Part shown: positions 39,932 through 49,135 of the stretch, in pieces
How the letters are laid out: every line of letters begins with the position of its first letter
Position numbering within the stretch: the stretch's first letter is position 1
Source of the DNA: Arenibacter nanhaiticus
GTDB taxonomy: Bacteria > Bacteroidota > Bacteroidia > Flavobacteriales > Flavobacteriaceae
Length of the DNA stretch: 64,000 nt
NCBI RefSeq assembly: GCF_900141935.1
Contig: NZ_FQYX01000018.1
Coordinates: 1 to 64,000, forward strand
Reading direction: 5' to 3'
Notes under the pieces: generated by a model
Told to the model about the DNA's origin: nothing
The model's database searches: none
Seen by the model: the letters and a program-made list of their open reading frames with translations, nothing else
Made by a program: the position numbers and the translations under genes

Positions 39932-40378
39932 TCAGTAGGTTATTTTTTCCTTGTGCATAAATACTTCTCCTTTATGCTCCCAAGCAATTTTAATATCCCA
40001 CCGTCCCTCTACCATTCGCTTGTTGGGGATGAGTACTTTTGCCTCGGATAAACGTAAAGGGAAATTATAATCTAAATGCTTGTTAGAAGGCCGGTACAGA
40101 AAAACCTTTCCCGTGACCTCCGAAGGGTTTATAGTGTTGGGGAATTGTAACAAAAGACCTTCGGTCGTTTTTACAATTCTTATGGTTTGTTTATGCTTAT
40201 TGGCATTGTTTTCGGCATCGATCTCTTTTTGGAACCCAAGTTCGGTCTTGTAATATTCCTCGGTGACCAAATCGTGGTTGGTCCTATCGTCCATGCTCAT
40301 GCGTACTACAAAAAATAAGATGAAACTTATAAATGCTATAAATGCCAGTACTATGGATGTTCCCCAATTAATTTTCAT
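39932..40378 (-). CDS. ccoH: FixH/CcoH family cbb3 assembly protein
   Basis: 148 residues with one N-terminal membrane segment (SIVLAFIAFISFILFFVV) and a periplasmic beta-rich domain (GKVFLYRPSNKHLDYNFPL, GRWDIKIAWEHKGEVF). The motif DLVTEEYYKTELGFQKEIDA is typical of FixH. It assists cbb3 oxidase maturation and stability. It lies between ccoG and the TauE/SafE gene in the cco operon. Confidence 0.88.
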   Translation of the reverse strand: MKINWGTSIVLAFIAFISFILFFVVRMSMDDRTNHDLVTEEYYKTELGFQKEIDAENNANKHKQTIRIVKTTEGLLLQFPNTINPSEVTGKVFLYRPSNKHLDYNFPLRLSEAKVLIPNKRMVEGRWDIKIAWEHKGEVFMHKEKITY

Positions 40379-40494
40379 CGTCTTTGTTTTATTGGGAGGT
40401 TTTAAATACTCCCTGTGTTTGTTTTATGTTGCTATATTATTTGTCACCTCTTTATGCGATCCTTTAAATAGGGGGGCTAAGATGTGTCAAAACA

Positions 40495-41904
40495 TTACTT
40501 ATAACTTCTCGGTGCCAAAAACCGGGCCGTGGTAGTTTCAATTAAATCCTCACCACTGTACACGCCTATCCTAAGCTTGTCCTTGTCGCCATTTAAGGCC
40601 GAATTGTTTATTTCTATAAATAGGGTTCCTTCAGAAAGCCCTTGGGCCGGTACATTAAAATTTTCATGGGTAACCACTTCTATCTTTCCATTGTGGGAAA
40701 GTAGTTTAAAACTAACATCGTCAATAGTTCTGGTGGTTTTATTCAGTAATTTATAGGTGAACACATTACTGATAATGTTATTTTCTTTATGCTCGTACAA
40801 TTGGCCTGGTAGGCGAAGAATATTAGCTTCCAGATCGTTCCTTAAAAAAAGCATTCCCGCTAAAATTCCTGTCAGTATAAGCAGTACAGCACTGTATCCT
40901 TTTAATCTAGGGGTAAATGTAAAGGGCGTTTTCTTCTCTATGTTTTCCTCACTGGCGTACCTAATTAACCCTTTTGGTAAATGAACGTTCTCCATGATGG
41001 TATCACATTCATCTATACAAGCGGTGCAGTTAACACACTCTAATTGAGTTCCGTTTCTAATATCAATCCCGGTAGGACATACGTTGACACATTGGAAACA
41101 ATCGATACAATCGCCATGGCCAAGGGCCTGTCTGTCTTCTCCTTTTTTAAATTTCTTGCGACCATTCTTACCTTCTCCACGTTTGTGGTCATAGGCAACG
41201 ACGATAGATTTGTTGTCGAGCAATACTCCTTGCATTCTTCCATAGGGACAGGCAATGATACAGACCTGTTCGCGAAACCAGGCAAAAACAAAAAAGAATA
41301 CTGCGGTAAATATCAATAGGGACACCAAGGTGCTTATATGCTGAAACGGTCCCTGGCTTATATATAGTAACAACCTATCGCTTCCAATAAGGTACGCTAG
41401 GAAAACATTGGCTATTAGGAACGAAATGAAAAAGAAAACGGTCCATTTTAGGGCTCTTTTTTTGATTTTTTCGGCATTCCACCCCTGTCTATCCAATCGT
41501 TTTTGTGCTCCTCGGTCGCCATCTATCCAATATTCAACACGTCTAAAGACCATCTCCATAAAGATGGTTTGAGGACATAGCCATCCGCAAAAAATTCTTC
41601 CAAAAGCTACGGTGAACAGCGCTATAAAAACAACCCCTATGATCATAGAAAGCACAAAGAGGTAGAAGTCCTGTGGCCAAAACGGCAGGCCAAAGATGTT
41701 AAAACGTCTTTCTAAAACGTTGAACATTAAAAATTGATTGCCATTTATTTTTATAAACGGAGAGGCCAGTAGAAAAAGCAATAACGCATAACTAACATAT
41801 TTTCGATACTCGTACAGTGGGCCGCTTGGCTTTTTGGGAAAAACCCAAGCTCTTTTTCCCTCCTTATTGATCGTTCCTATTGAGTCCCTAAAATTTTCTT
41901 CCAT
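40495..41904 (-). CDS. ccoG: Cytochrome c oxidase accessory protein CcoG (FixG/RdxA)
   Basis: 469-residue polyferredoxin-like membrane protein. It has about five membrane segments, the GWLCPQTIFMEMVFRR motif, a conserved ACPYGRMQGVLLD segment, and two ferredoxin clusters: CIDCFQCVNVCPTGIDIRNG and CVNCTACIDECD. The C-terminal domain is IgG-like (periplasmic). CcoG acts in copper reduction and delivery for cbb3 assembly. It lies 47 bp after ccoP. Confidence 0.95.
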   Translation of the reverse strand: MEENFRDSIGTINKEGKRAWVFPKKPSGPLYEYRKYVSYALLLFLLASPFIKINGNQFLMFNVLERRFNIFGLPFWPQDFYLFVLSMIIGVVFIALFTVAFGRIFCGWLCPQTIFMEMVFRRVEYWIDGDRGAQKRLDRQGWNAEKIKKRALKWTVFFFISFLIANVFLAYLIGSDRLLLYISQGPFQHISTLVSLLIFTAVFFFVFAWFREQVCIIACPYGRMQGVLLDNKSIVVAYDHKRGEGKNGRKKFKKGEDRQALGHGDCIDCFQCVNVCPTGIDIRNGTQLECVNCTACIDECDTIMENVHLPKGLIRYASEENIEKKTPFTFTPRLKGYSAVLLILTGILAGMLFLRNDLEANILRLPGQLYEHKENNIISNVFTYKLLNKTTRTIDDVSFKLLSHNGKIEVVTHENFNVPAQGLSEGTLFIEINNSALNGDKDKLRIGVYSGEDLIETTTARFLAPRSYK

Positions 41905-41951
41905 GGCTAGTTGTTATCGCGCTGCTAAACGTGCTTTTAAATACTCTTTAT

Positions 41952-42830
41952 TTATGGTTCTTCGGTCCAAATTTCTCCTTCTGGATCTTTGGGGTTTGCC
42001 GGCGTTTGACCATGAAGGGCGTATACATAACTCGCTACTTGTGCTATTTCCAATGGTTTTAAGCTCTGTTTCCAGGCGATCATTCCTTTTCCGGCCCTAC
42101 CGCCTTCGGAAATAGTGCTAAAAATATTTTTGATTCCGCCCCCTATAATCCAATGGTCATCGGTAAGGTTAGGACCTATTCCACCACCGCCATCGGCCAT
42201 ATGGCAGGCCACGCAATTCGATTGGTAGATAGCCTCTCCAGCCTTAAGATCCGAAGCTTCGGTTAATACTTCTACGGTAGAAGCGTCGACCAACCCCTTG
42301 GCATTTTTCTTGTACTCGGCGATATCGATTTGGGCAGCAGCGACTTCTTTTTCGTATTCTACGTCCTGATTGTCACCGTTGAAGATGTGATACCTGGCCA
42401 TATAAACAATACCAAAAATGATGGAGGCATAGAACATATATACCCACCATGGCGGAAGGTTGTTGTCCAATTCTTTAATACCGTCGTAATTATGGTCTAA
42501 AATTATCTCTGCTTCTTCTTCCACTGGTTTGTTACCGGTCATTTTAGCCAATAAACGTTTTGCCCAGCCCCATTGGTAGGGTTTGGAACTATTGGCCAAA
42601 TACCGTTGCTGAGCCTCTTTAGAGAGGGTGTGGTACATGACATTCTCTATGGATCGTAGGATTAATTCTATCGCGATGAGAAGAAATAATACGAACAATA
42701 AAAAAAACAAGGTTATTGGATAGGCGATAAAGGCAGGTTGGTCTCCAGATTCAATCGCGAATTCCATCAGTCCAAAGATGAGGAAGAAGATTACGGGAAT
42801 TCTAATCCACCATGGCATATTATTTTTCAT
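41952..42830 (-). CDS. ccoP: cbb3-type cytochrome c oxidase subunit III (CcoP), mono-haem
   Basis: 292 residues. Two or three membrane segments occupy the N-terminal half (including LFFLLFVLFLLIAIELIL and WVYMFYASIIFGIVYMA), followed by one periplasmic cytochrome c domain with C206-V-A-C-H210 and the axial Met in GKGMIAWKQ. Proteobacterial CcoP has two haem sites; only one is seen here, as is usual in Bacteroidetes. It carries electrons to the catalytic subunit. The N-terminal extra membrane part is typical of the phylum. Confidence 0.94.
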   Translation of the reverse strand: MKNNMPWWIRIPVIFFLIFGLMEFAIESGDQPAFIAYPITLFFLLFVLFLLIAIELILRSIENVMYHTLSKEAQQRYLANSSKPYQWGWAKRLLAKMTGNKPVEEEAEIILDHNYDGIKELDNNLPPWWVYMFYASIIFGIVYMARYHIFNGDNQDVEYEKEVAAAQIDIAEYKKNAKGLVDASTVEVLTEASDLKAGEAIYQSNCVACHMADGGGGIGPNLTDDHWIIGGGIKNIFSTISEGGRAGKGMIAWKQSLKPLEIAQVASYVYALHGQTPANPKDPEGEIWTEEP

Positions 42831-42835
42831 CTGTA

Positions 42836-43021
42836 TTAGTTTAATGGGTTATTATCATCTTCTAGTGGAATGGCACTTACTTCAGAAATATGCTGTTTAG
42901 AAGCAGTAAACACCCACCAAAAAAGGACTGTAAAAAAAACAAAGAAGATTAATAATGAGATCATCGGATAGGTTGCTATCCCTTCAATGCTCTCCATATG
43001 ATTTTTAATGAACTTTAGCAT
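42836..43021 (-). CDS. ccoQ: CcoQ-like small subunit of cbb3 oxidase
   Basis: 61 residues, one membrane segment (YPMISLLIFFVFFTVLFWWV). It lies between ccoNO and ccoP with 5-6 bp spacing on both sides, where CcoQ is expected. It stabilises the complex in known oxidases. Confidence 0.82.
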   Translation of the reverse strand: MLKFIKNHMESIEGIATYPMISLLIFFVFFTVLFWWVFTASKQHISEVSAIPLEDDNNPLN

Positions 43022-43027
43022 AGTCTG

Positions 43028-45226
43028 TTAGTTTTGTGAGATTATTTCGTCGGTTTCTTTTATTTTGATATCCGTTCCCAAACGCTGTAGGTAGGCGATC
43101 AGGGATACGATCTCCCTATTTCTCATTTCTACAAATTCCTCCCCGTTCTCAAGGGCATATTTTTTGTCGGCCTCGTATGTTTTGGCAAAATCTGGATCGG
43201 CATACAGGTTCTTTTCGATCTGGGTAGCCTGTTCGTCCATCCAATTTTCGGCATTGGCAATTTCTTCTTCGGTATAAGGAACCCCAAGGTTAACCATGGC
43301 TTCCATTTTTCCTTGAATATTACTGCGGTCGTGTTCGTTGTGCACCAACCATTGGTAGGCCGGCATTATAGATCCAGAGGAGGTACTCTGTGGGTCGTAC
43401 ATATGGTTTAGGTGCCAGTTGTCCGAATACTTTCCGCCGACCCTTAATAAATCGGGACCTGTACGTTTGCTACCCCATAAAAAAGGATGGTCGTATACAA
43501 ATTCTCCGGCCTTGGAGTACTCTCCGTAACGTTCTACCTCGCTTCTAAAAGGTCTAACCATTTGTGAGTGACAACCAACACAACCCTCACGGATATATAA
43601 ATCCCTGCCCTCTAATTCTAATGGAGTATATGGCTTTACACTGGTAATGGTCGGAATGTTCGATTTTACCAAGATGGTCGGAACAATTTGTATGACCCCG
43701 CCTATTAATATAGCAATGGTTGCAAAAATGGTCAATTGAATAGGCTTACGTTCTATCCAAGTATGCCAAGTTTCTCCGGCCGTTCTTTTCTTGGATACCC
43801 TGGTCAAGGCAGGAGCTTCTGCCAATTCGTCCGCTACTTTAGTCCCCTTTTTTATGGTCAGGGCCACGTTATAGATCATCACGATAGCCCCAAGAATATA
43901 CATGCTTCCTCCAATGGCACGCATCCAGTACATAGGTATTATTTCGGTAACGGTTTCTAAAAAGTTTCCATAAACCAAGGTGCCGTCCGGATTAAATTCC
44001 TTCCACATAAGAGCCTGCATAAACCCGGCAACGTACATAGGCAAGGCGTATAAAATAATCCCTAGGGTGCCTATCCAAAAGTGAAAATTGGAAAGTGCGG
44101 TAGAATACATTTTTGTCTTAAACATTTTCGGAACCAACCAATAGATCATTCCAAAGGTCATAAAGCCGTTCCATGCCAAAGCCCCAACGTGTACGTGGGC
44201 AATAATCCAATCACTGAAATGCGCAATCGCGTTCACGTTTTTAAGAGAAAGCATAGGGCCTTCAAAAGTGGCCATTCCATAACCGGTAATCGCAACTACC
44301 ATAAATTTTAAAACAGGATCGGTCCGCACTTTGTCCCATGCGCCCCGCAGGGTCAATAAACCGTTGATCATCCCTCCCCAAGACGGAGCAAGCAGCATAA
44401 TAGAAAACGCTACGCCTAAGTTTTGCGCCCAATCCGGTAAAGAAGAATACAATAAATGATGCGGTCCGGCCCAGATATAAATAAAAATCAAGGACCAAAA
44501 GTGTACAATAGATAAACGATAAGAATATATAGGTCTGTTGGCCGCTTTAGGAACAAAATAGTACATCAGGCCCAAGAACGGCGTGGTAAGGAAAAATGCG
44601 ACCGCATTATGGCCGTACCACCATTGTACCAAAGCATCTTGTACCCCGGCATACACAGAGTAACTTTTAAAAGCACTTACCGGTAAGGACAAGCTATTAA
44701 AGATGTGAAGTACCGCTACCGTGACAAAAGTAGCCAGGTAAAACCAAATGGCGACATATAAATGTCGCTGTCTCCTCCTTAACATGGTACCAATAAGGTT
44801 CCAGCCAAAGGCTACCCAAACCACAGTAATAGCAATGTCTATAGGCCATTCTAGTTCTGCGTACTCCTTGGAAGAGGTATAACCAAGAGGTAGGGTAATG
44901 GCCGCGGCAACAATAATGGCCTGCCAGCCCCAAAAATTAAAGTTGCTCAGGGCATCACTGAACATTCTTGCCTTTAACAAGCGCTGAGTAGAATAATATA
45001 CCCCGGCAAAAATGGCATTTCCGATGAAAGCAAAAATTACGGCATTGGTATGCAAGGGCCTAAGACGACCAAAACTTAACCATGAAATACCATCGGTGAT
45101 ATTTGGAAATAGAAACATAAAGGCAAGCAGCAAGCCTACCGACATTCCTATAATTCCCCAGAACATTGTTGCATAGAGGAACTTTTTTACGATCTTATTA
45201 TCGTAATAAAACTGCTGTACTTCCAT
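43028..45226 (-). CDS. ccoN: Fused cbb3-type cytochrome c oxidase subunits I and II (CcoN-CcoO)
   Basis: 732 residues. The N-terminal 470 residues are the CcoN haem-copper subunit with 12 or more membrane segments and haem/copper His in PLHTNAVIFAFIGN, WWYGHNAVAFFLTTPFLG, YIWAGPHHLLYS and IIAHVHVGALAWNG. After a linker (TRVSKKRTAGETWHTWIE) a membrane anchor leads into the CcoO mono-haem cytochrome with C549-V-G-C-H553, SQMVRPFRSEVERYGEYS and the Met of SIMPAYQWL. The fusion is common in Bacteroidetes. It reduces O2 at high affinity and pumps protons. It begins just after ccoS. Confidence 0.97.
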   Translation of the reverse strand: MEVQQFYYDNKIVKKFLYATMFWGIIGMSVGLLLAFMFLFPNITDGISWLSFGRLRPLHTNAVIFAFIGNAIFAGVYYSTQRLLKARMFSDALSNFNFWGWQAIIVAAAITLPLGYTSSKEYAELEWPIDIAITVVWVAFGWNLIGTMLRRRQRHLYVAIWFYLATFVTVAVLHIFNSLSLPVSAFKSYSVYAGVQDALVQWWYGHNAVAFFLTTPFLGLMYYFVPKAANRPIYSYRLSIVHFWSLIFIYIWAGPHHLLYSSLPDWAQNLGVAFSIMLLAPSWGGMINGLLTLRGAWDKVRTDPVLKFMVVAITGYGMATFEGPMLSLKNVNAIAHFSDWIIAHVHVGALAWNGFMTFGMIYWLVPKMFKTKMYSTALSNFHFWIGTLGIILYALPMYVAGFMQALMWKEFNPDGTLVYGNFLETVTEIIPMYWMRAIGGSMYILGAIVMIYNVALTIKKGTKVADELAEAPALTRVSKKRTAGETWHTWIERKPIQLTIFATIAILIGGVIQIVPTILVKSNIPTITSVKPYTPLELEGRDLYIREGCVGCHSQMVRPFRSEVERYGEYSKAGEFVYDHPFLWGSKRTGPDLLRVGGKYSDNWHLNHMYDPQSTSSGSIMPAYQWLVHNEHDRSNIQGKMEAMVNLGVPYTEEEIANAENWMDEQATQIEKNLYADPDFAKTYEADKKYALENGEEFVEMRNREIVSLIAYLQRLGTDIKIKETDEIISQN

Positions 45227-45229
45227 AAA

Positions 45230-45445
45230 TTACAATTTTTGACTTTCTTTTATTTGGATTGATTTGTTTTTGGGTGTTGGTAGCTTTTTGTCGGGATTAA
45301 CAACTAATTCATCTTCAAAAAGCATGCGGACCGATGGAGTGTAGGCGTCATCGTATTGTCCGTTTTTTACGGAGAGCAAAAAAGCGGCAAAAAAAACTAT
45401 GGCCACAATAATACTTAAGGTCAATAATAAATAAATAGCACTCAT
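45230..45445 (-). CDS. ccoS: cbb3-type oxidase assembly protein CcoS
   Basis: 71 residues with an N-terminal membrane segment (MSAIYLLLTLSIIVAIVFFAAF) followed by the CcoS hallmark SVKNGQYDDAYTPSVRMLFED. CcoS is needed for cofactor insertion into the oxidase. It is the first gene of the cco operon here, right after an Fnr-type promoter, and is separated from ccoI, its usual neighbour, by about 3.7 kb. Confidence 0.92.
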   Translation of the reverse strand: MSAIYLLLTLSIIVAIVFFAAFLLSVKNGQYDDAYTPSVRMLFEDELVVNPDKKLPTPKNKSIQIKESQKL

Positions 45446-45464
45446 CCTTTTTTTTATTTCGGGG

Positions 45465-45507
45465 TAAAACTACCATGGCCATTTCTAGGAAAATATGACA
45501 TTTGTCA
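45465..45507 (-). promoter_or_regulatory. Fnr-type site and promoter of the cco operon
   Basis: On the minus strand, CCTGAC-AAAT-GTCATA has its TGAC/GTCA dyad at 45496-45507, followed by the -7 element TAGTTTTA at 45472-45465. The centre-to-element distance is 29.5 bp, identical to the hemN, ccoI, fnr and uspA promoters. Predicted transcription starts about 10-15 bp before the ccoS start codon. Confidence 0.8.
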
Positions 45508-45766
45508 GGTTTCGATTTTTGGATCAAAAAAAAGGAGGCACCCCTTGGAGATAATGCAATGCTAAAACCACCAATATTCTCCTGATAACAGCATTTTTTG
45601 GATCGCAGAAAAAAAATAAATCCGTTTATAAACGTATTTTTTACGTGTTTTATCGCGATTTCAAGGGGGGTATGTCTAAAACACTGTTAATTTGGGGGGT
45701 AGAATGTTAATTTTATCAATAATTTATTAGAATTATTATTAGATTTGTCTCTTTTGACAAAAAAAT

Positions 45767-45790
45767 CAACCTAGTAGGTTGGCTTTTTTT
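45767..45790 (+). terminator. Terminator-like hairpin in the leader of the haem lipoprotein gene
   Basis: CAACC-tagta-GGTTG followed by GC and seven T, with seven A on the left. It lies between the predicted -7 element (45740-45747) and the start codon at 45834, so it cannot be the end of an upstream gene on this strand. Confidence 0.6.
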
Positions 45791-45833
45791 ATCGTTTTGC
45801 CAATTAAATTAAATTCACAAATTGCAATAAAAA

Positions 45834-48485
45834 ATGTTTAGAAAAACCGGTTATTTATTTTTGACAAGTTTGTTGTTGGCCAGTTGCCAGCAGAAAAAAG
45901 AAGTGGTGTGTACTCCAAGTGATACTGCTATCAATTATCCTTCGGGCGATTCCCTTGCCAATGTCCTTAAGTGGCCCGATGATTTAAAAATAACCGGTTT
46001 TTCTGGTCCCGATGTGAACCCTAGTCCAGCATGTATGGCAGTATCGCCTACAGGAGAAGTGTTTGTTGGGGTAGATATGATGGGGTCCCTAGGAAAAGAT
46101 ATGGGAAAAGGATTCATTAAGCGTTTGGTAGATTGTAACCATGACGGAATTATGGATTCATATACTGAGTTTGCCCGCGTAGATAACCCTCGTGGTATTT
46201 TGGCTATTGGGAACCAGGTGTTTGTGCTTCATACTACGTTTACCGAAGAAACTAAAAAAGCCAACAATATGGATTTGATTGTTTTTGAGGATGTCGATAA
46301 CGATGGGGTGGCCGATGGACCAGCGAAAGTACTGATCAAAAACATCAGTAACTCCAAATACCTACAGGAAAGAGGTACAGACCATGCTACCAATGGTATC
46401 CAAATGGGTATTGATGGGTGGATTTATATCGCTGTGGGCGATTTTGGTTTCCACAATGCAACCGATGCAGAAGGAACACAGTTGACCATGTTAGGTGGTG
46501 GAATCGTACGAGTACGCCCCGATGGAACAGGAATGGAAGTGTATACCCACGGTCTTCGTAATATTTACGATGTGGCTATCGACCCGTTCATGAACATGTT
46601 CGTTAGAGGGAACACCAATGATGGTGGAGGATGGAATATCCGTTTCTCCCACCAAATTCAATCGGCAGAATATGGGTATCCTATGTTGTTCAAGCACTTT
46701 ACGGAAGAAATTATTCCCGCTTTGGCCGATTTGGGTGGAGGGTCTGGAACAGGGGCTCTTTACATGAACGATGACCGTTGGCCAGAGAATTACAACAATG
46801 TGCCAATGATGGCCGATTGGGGAAGAAGCTATTTATATTTCCACAGAGTGACCAAAGACAAGGCTAGCTTTACCCAGGAAGTAGAAGATTTTATACAATT
46901 GCCACAAATTACCGATGTCGATGTCGATGGTGGTGGTGCCATGTACCTTTCTGCTTGGGATGGTGCCGGATATTCTGGTAGTCCTGACAAGGGGTATGTA
47001 GTGAGGGTAACCCCTAAAGATTTCAATTATGAGCCACTAGAAAATGTAGCCGATATTTACTGGACCAATGATGTGGTTGCCTTGTTAAAATCCGGGAATG
47101 CCAAGACTAGACAAAGCGCCCAATACGAATTGTTAAGAAGAGGGAAAGGTGCCGATGCCGTTTATAAATTGGCTAAGAATGCCGACCTGTCCCTAGAAGT
47201 ACGTACAGCAAGTATCTTTACTTTTGCACAACTTACCGGAGTAGAAGGGATAGAGCGTTTGGTAGCGCTGACCGAAGATGCGGCCGTTCAGGAATTTGCC
47301 CTTAGAGCTTTGGCAGACCGAAAAGAAAATATAGCGAATGTTCCAGTAGAACCATTCTTAAAAGCACTTAAATCTGGTTCGGACCGTGTAAAAGCTGCCG
47401 CTATCGTAGGATTGGGCAGATTGGGAAGACAAGAAGCTGTCAATGACTTATTAGAAGTTGCCGTTCCCGATTCTTTTGTGGCACCTGAATTAAATACAGA
47501 AGGTCCGCATGCCACCCCGAATTCTGATATCGTGCTACCTCATTTGGCAGTAAAAGCCTTGGTAAGCTTAAACGCTGTAGATGCTGCTGTGAAGGCCTTG
47601 GATACGGATAGGAAAGATTTGGCCCTATGGACACTTAGATACATGCATAGCCCTGTAGCTGTCGATGGCTTGATAAACGCCTACGAAAACACTACAAATC
47701 CAACGTATAAAAGAGCGTTGTTGAATACGCTTGCGCGACTTTATTTCCAAGAAGCTGATTATGATACTTCATGGTGGTGGAGTACCCGTCCAGATACCCA
47801 TGGTCCATACTACAAAACTGTAGAATGGGATGAGACGGCTAAAATCCGCGATTTTATGATGGCCGAGTGGGAGAAGGCTAGTGATAACGAAAAATTATTC
47901 TATTCTGAGCTAAACGTTAAATATCGTTTGGGAATCGATGATTTTGGAACGATTGAACAGTCAGCGCCAAAAGTAGATTTACCGGTGATGGATCTTGAGA
48001 AAATCAAGAACAAAAAAGGCCAGGTAGGAGAATCTTCTATCGAAGATATTATGTTAGCCCTTCAAGAGGTGAAAGGCGATGCCTCTAAAGGAGAAGCCAT
48101 ATTTAAATCTCAAGCTTGTTTTACTTGCCACAGCTTAAAGAGTAGCGAGACAATGAAAGGGCCGTTTATGGGACAGATTGGTTCTATTATGAACAGAGAG
48201 CAGATAGCCGAATCGATAATTAAACCTAATGCGTCTATTTCTCAAGGCTTCTCTACCGTACAGATAGAGACCAAGGCAGACGACTTCTATGTAGGGTTTA
48301 TTACCCAGGAATCTGCCAGCGATCTAACGATCACGAATATCGCTGGAGTGCCAACCAAATTAAAGAAATCGGACATCGCTTCTAGGAAGGAATTGGAAAC
48401 TTCCATGATGCCTGCCGGATTGGTGAATGCCTTGAGCTTCGAAGAATTAGCCTCTTTAATTGCCTTCTTGGAAAATCAGAAATAG
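45834..48485 (+). CDS. PVC-type haem-binding lipoprotein with beta-propeller, HEAT repeats and cytochrome c
   Basis: 883 residues with a lipoprotein signal (LFLTSLLLASC). Residues of about 45-395 resemble a glucose/sorbosone-dehydrogenase-like propeller (SPTGEVFVGVD, EDVDNDGVAD, GTDHATNGIQMGIDGWIYIA, GLRNIYDVAIDP). Residues of about 400-560 have HEAT-like repeats (RQSAQYELLRRG, VKAAAIVGLGRLGRQEAV). A C-terminal cytochrome has C762-F-T-C-H766 within EAIFKSQACFTCHSLK and a PAGL Met downstream. It shares its architecture with the 3248-5488 protein but is longer. It is inserted between ccoI and ccoS in the opposite direction. It may be a periplasmic or surface dehydrogenase feeding electrons to cytochromes; the substrate is unknown. 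Confidence 0.85.
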   Translation: MFRKTGYLFLTSLLLASCQQKKEVVCTPSDTAINYPSGDSLANVLKWPDDLKITGFSGPDVNPSPACMAVSPTGEVFVGVDMMGSLGKDMGKGFIKRLVDCNHDGIMDSYTEFARVDNPRGILAIGNQVFVLHTTFTEETKKANNMDLIVFEDVDNDGVADGPAKVLIKNISNSKYLQERGTDHATNGIQMGIDGWIYIAVGDFGFHNATDAEGTQLTMLGGGIVRVRPDGTGMEVYTHGLRNIYDVAIDPFMNMFVRGNTNDGGGWNIRFSHQIQSAEYGYPMLFKHFTEEIIPALADLGGGSGTGALYMNDDRWPENYNNVPMMADWGRSYLYFHRVTKDKASFTQEVEDFIQLPQITDVDVDGGGAMYLSAWDGAGYSGSPDKGYVVRVTPKDFNYEPLENVADIYWTNDVVALLKSGNAKTRQSAQYELLRRGKGADAVYKLAKNADLSLEVRTASIFTFAQLTGVEGIERLVALTEDAAVQEFALRALADRKENIANVPVEPFLKALKSGSDRVKAAAIVGLGRLGRQEAVNDLLEVAVPDSFVAPELNTEGPHATPNSDIVLPHLAVKALVSLNAVDAAVKALDTDRKDLALWTLRYMHSPVAVDGLINAYENTTNPTYKRALLNTLARLYFQEADYDTSWWWSTRPDTHGPYYKTVEWDETAKIRDFMMAEWEKASDNEKLFYSELNVKYRLGIDDFGTIEQSAPKVDLPVMDLEKIKNKKGQVGESSIEDIMLALQEVKGDASKGEAIFKSQACFTCHSLKSSETMKGPFMGQIGSIMNREQIAESIIKPNASISQGFSTVQIETKADDFYVGFITQESASDLTITNIAGVPTKLKKSDIASRKELETSMMPAGLVNALSFEELASLIAFLENQK

Positions 48486-48511
48486 GACTTTCCTAAGCCA
48501 ATACATTTTAT

Positions 48512-48557
48512 AAAATCACCCGCTTTTCTTAGGTTAGAAAGGCGGGTGATTTTTTTT
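48512..48557. terminator. Terminator after the haem lipoprotein gene
   Basis: AAAATCACCCGC and GCGGGTGATTTT form a 12-bp perfect stem with an 18-base loop, then a T run. Confidence 0.9.
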
Positions 48558-49135
48558 GTCCTATCTGTTCTAATTTATAAATCTGCGAAGCCTTATCATT
48601 ATAATAAGGGCGTTCCCTCCTTCGTCGGGCGGGCTATTGGCTATATCCCTTGCTCCGCTGCGGGGATGCCGCCGCTATCCCTAACGCTGTTTCAGTGAAC
48701 CATTAGCAACTAACCATAAAAAAGTTGAATTTTCCTGACGAGCCTTGTCCGGTTTGAGCCATTAATTTCAGTATTGACGAACAGTTTTTATGAATTATTG
48801 TTTAAAGACACCCCTCCTAAAGGGGTGTTCTTAACCACAACCACAATACAGTCCTGCCTGCCTTCTAAGAAGTTTTTTATTGGTTTTTAGTAGCTGTTAA
48901 ATATTGTTTTCGGTCTCCATCGCTAGCGGGAGTGTCGCGCTCGTGCCCGTTTTAAAAAGAATAGGAAGACAGCAATAATTTTGAAAGCTCCTATCTTTTA
49001 AATACCGGCAAGTGGCTTTGTGCAGTGCGTTTACTTTCCGAATAGGACGGCAATAGAGGTTTAGTCATAGGATCGCGAAGTACTTTGTCTATCCATTCGC
49101 AACCACCACGATTTTTTCTAGCCCTAGGGAGCCTT
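48558..49135. other. Intergenic region between converging genes
   Basis: 578 bp with no coding frame. It holds the 80-bp repeat copy B and a hairpin ACACCCCT-cctaa-AGGGGTGT at 48808-48828 that could end the ccoI transcript about 300 bp after its stop, although the T tract is weak. Confidence 0.5.
48608..48687 (+). repeat. 80-bp dispersed intergenic repeat, copy B
   Basis: Begins GGGCGTTCCCTCC and ends TATCCCTAACGC. It is collinear without gaps with copy A (905-984) and with the reverse complement of copy C (54546-54625); it is closest to copy C. Confidence 0.88.

Larger units (their letters stand above)
45446..45833. other. Divergent regulatory region between ccoS and the second haem lipoprotein
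   Basis: 388 bp without a coding frame. Besides the Fnr-type ccoS promoter it holds a perfect palindrome CGTTTATAAACG at 45623-45634, a -7 element TAGATTTG at 45740-45747 for the right-going gene, an inverted repeat TTTGTC-N6-GACAAA at 45744-45761, and a terminator-like hairpin at 45767-45790. Confidence 0.6.

Noticed and set aside
45744-45761. TTTGTC-N6-GACAAA upstream of the second haem lipoprotein as another Fnr site
   Set aside because: Reversed half-site order and wrong spacing; it also overlaps the -7 element and would block rather than activate.
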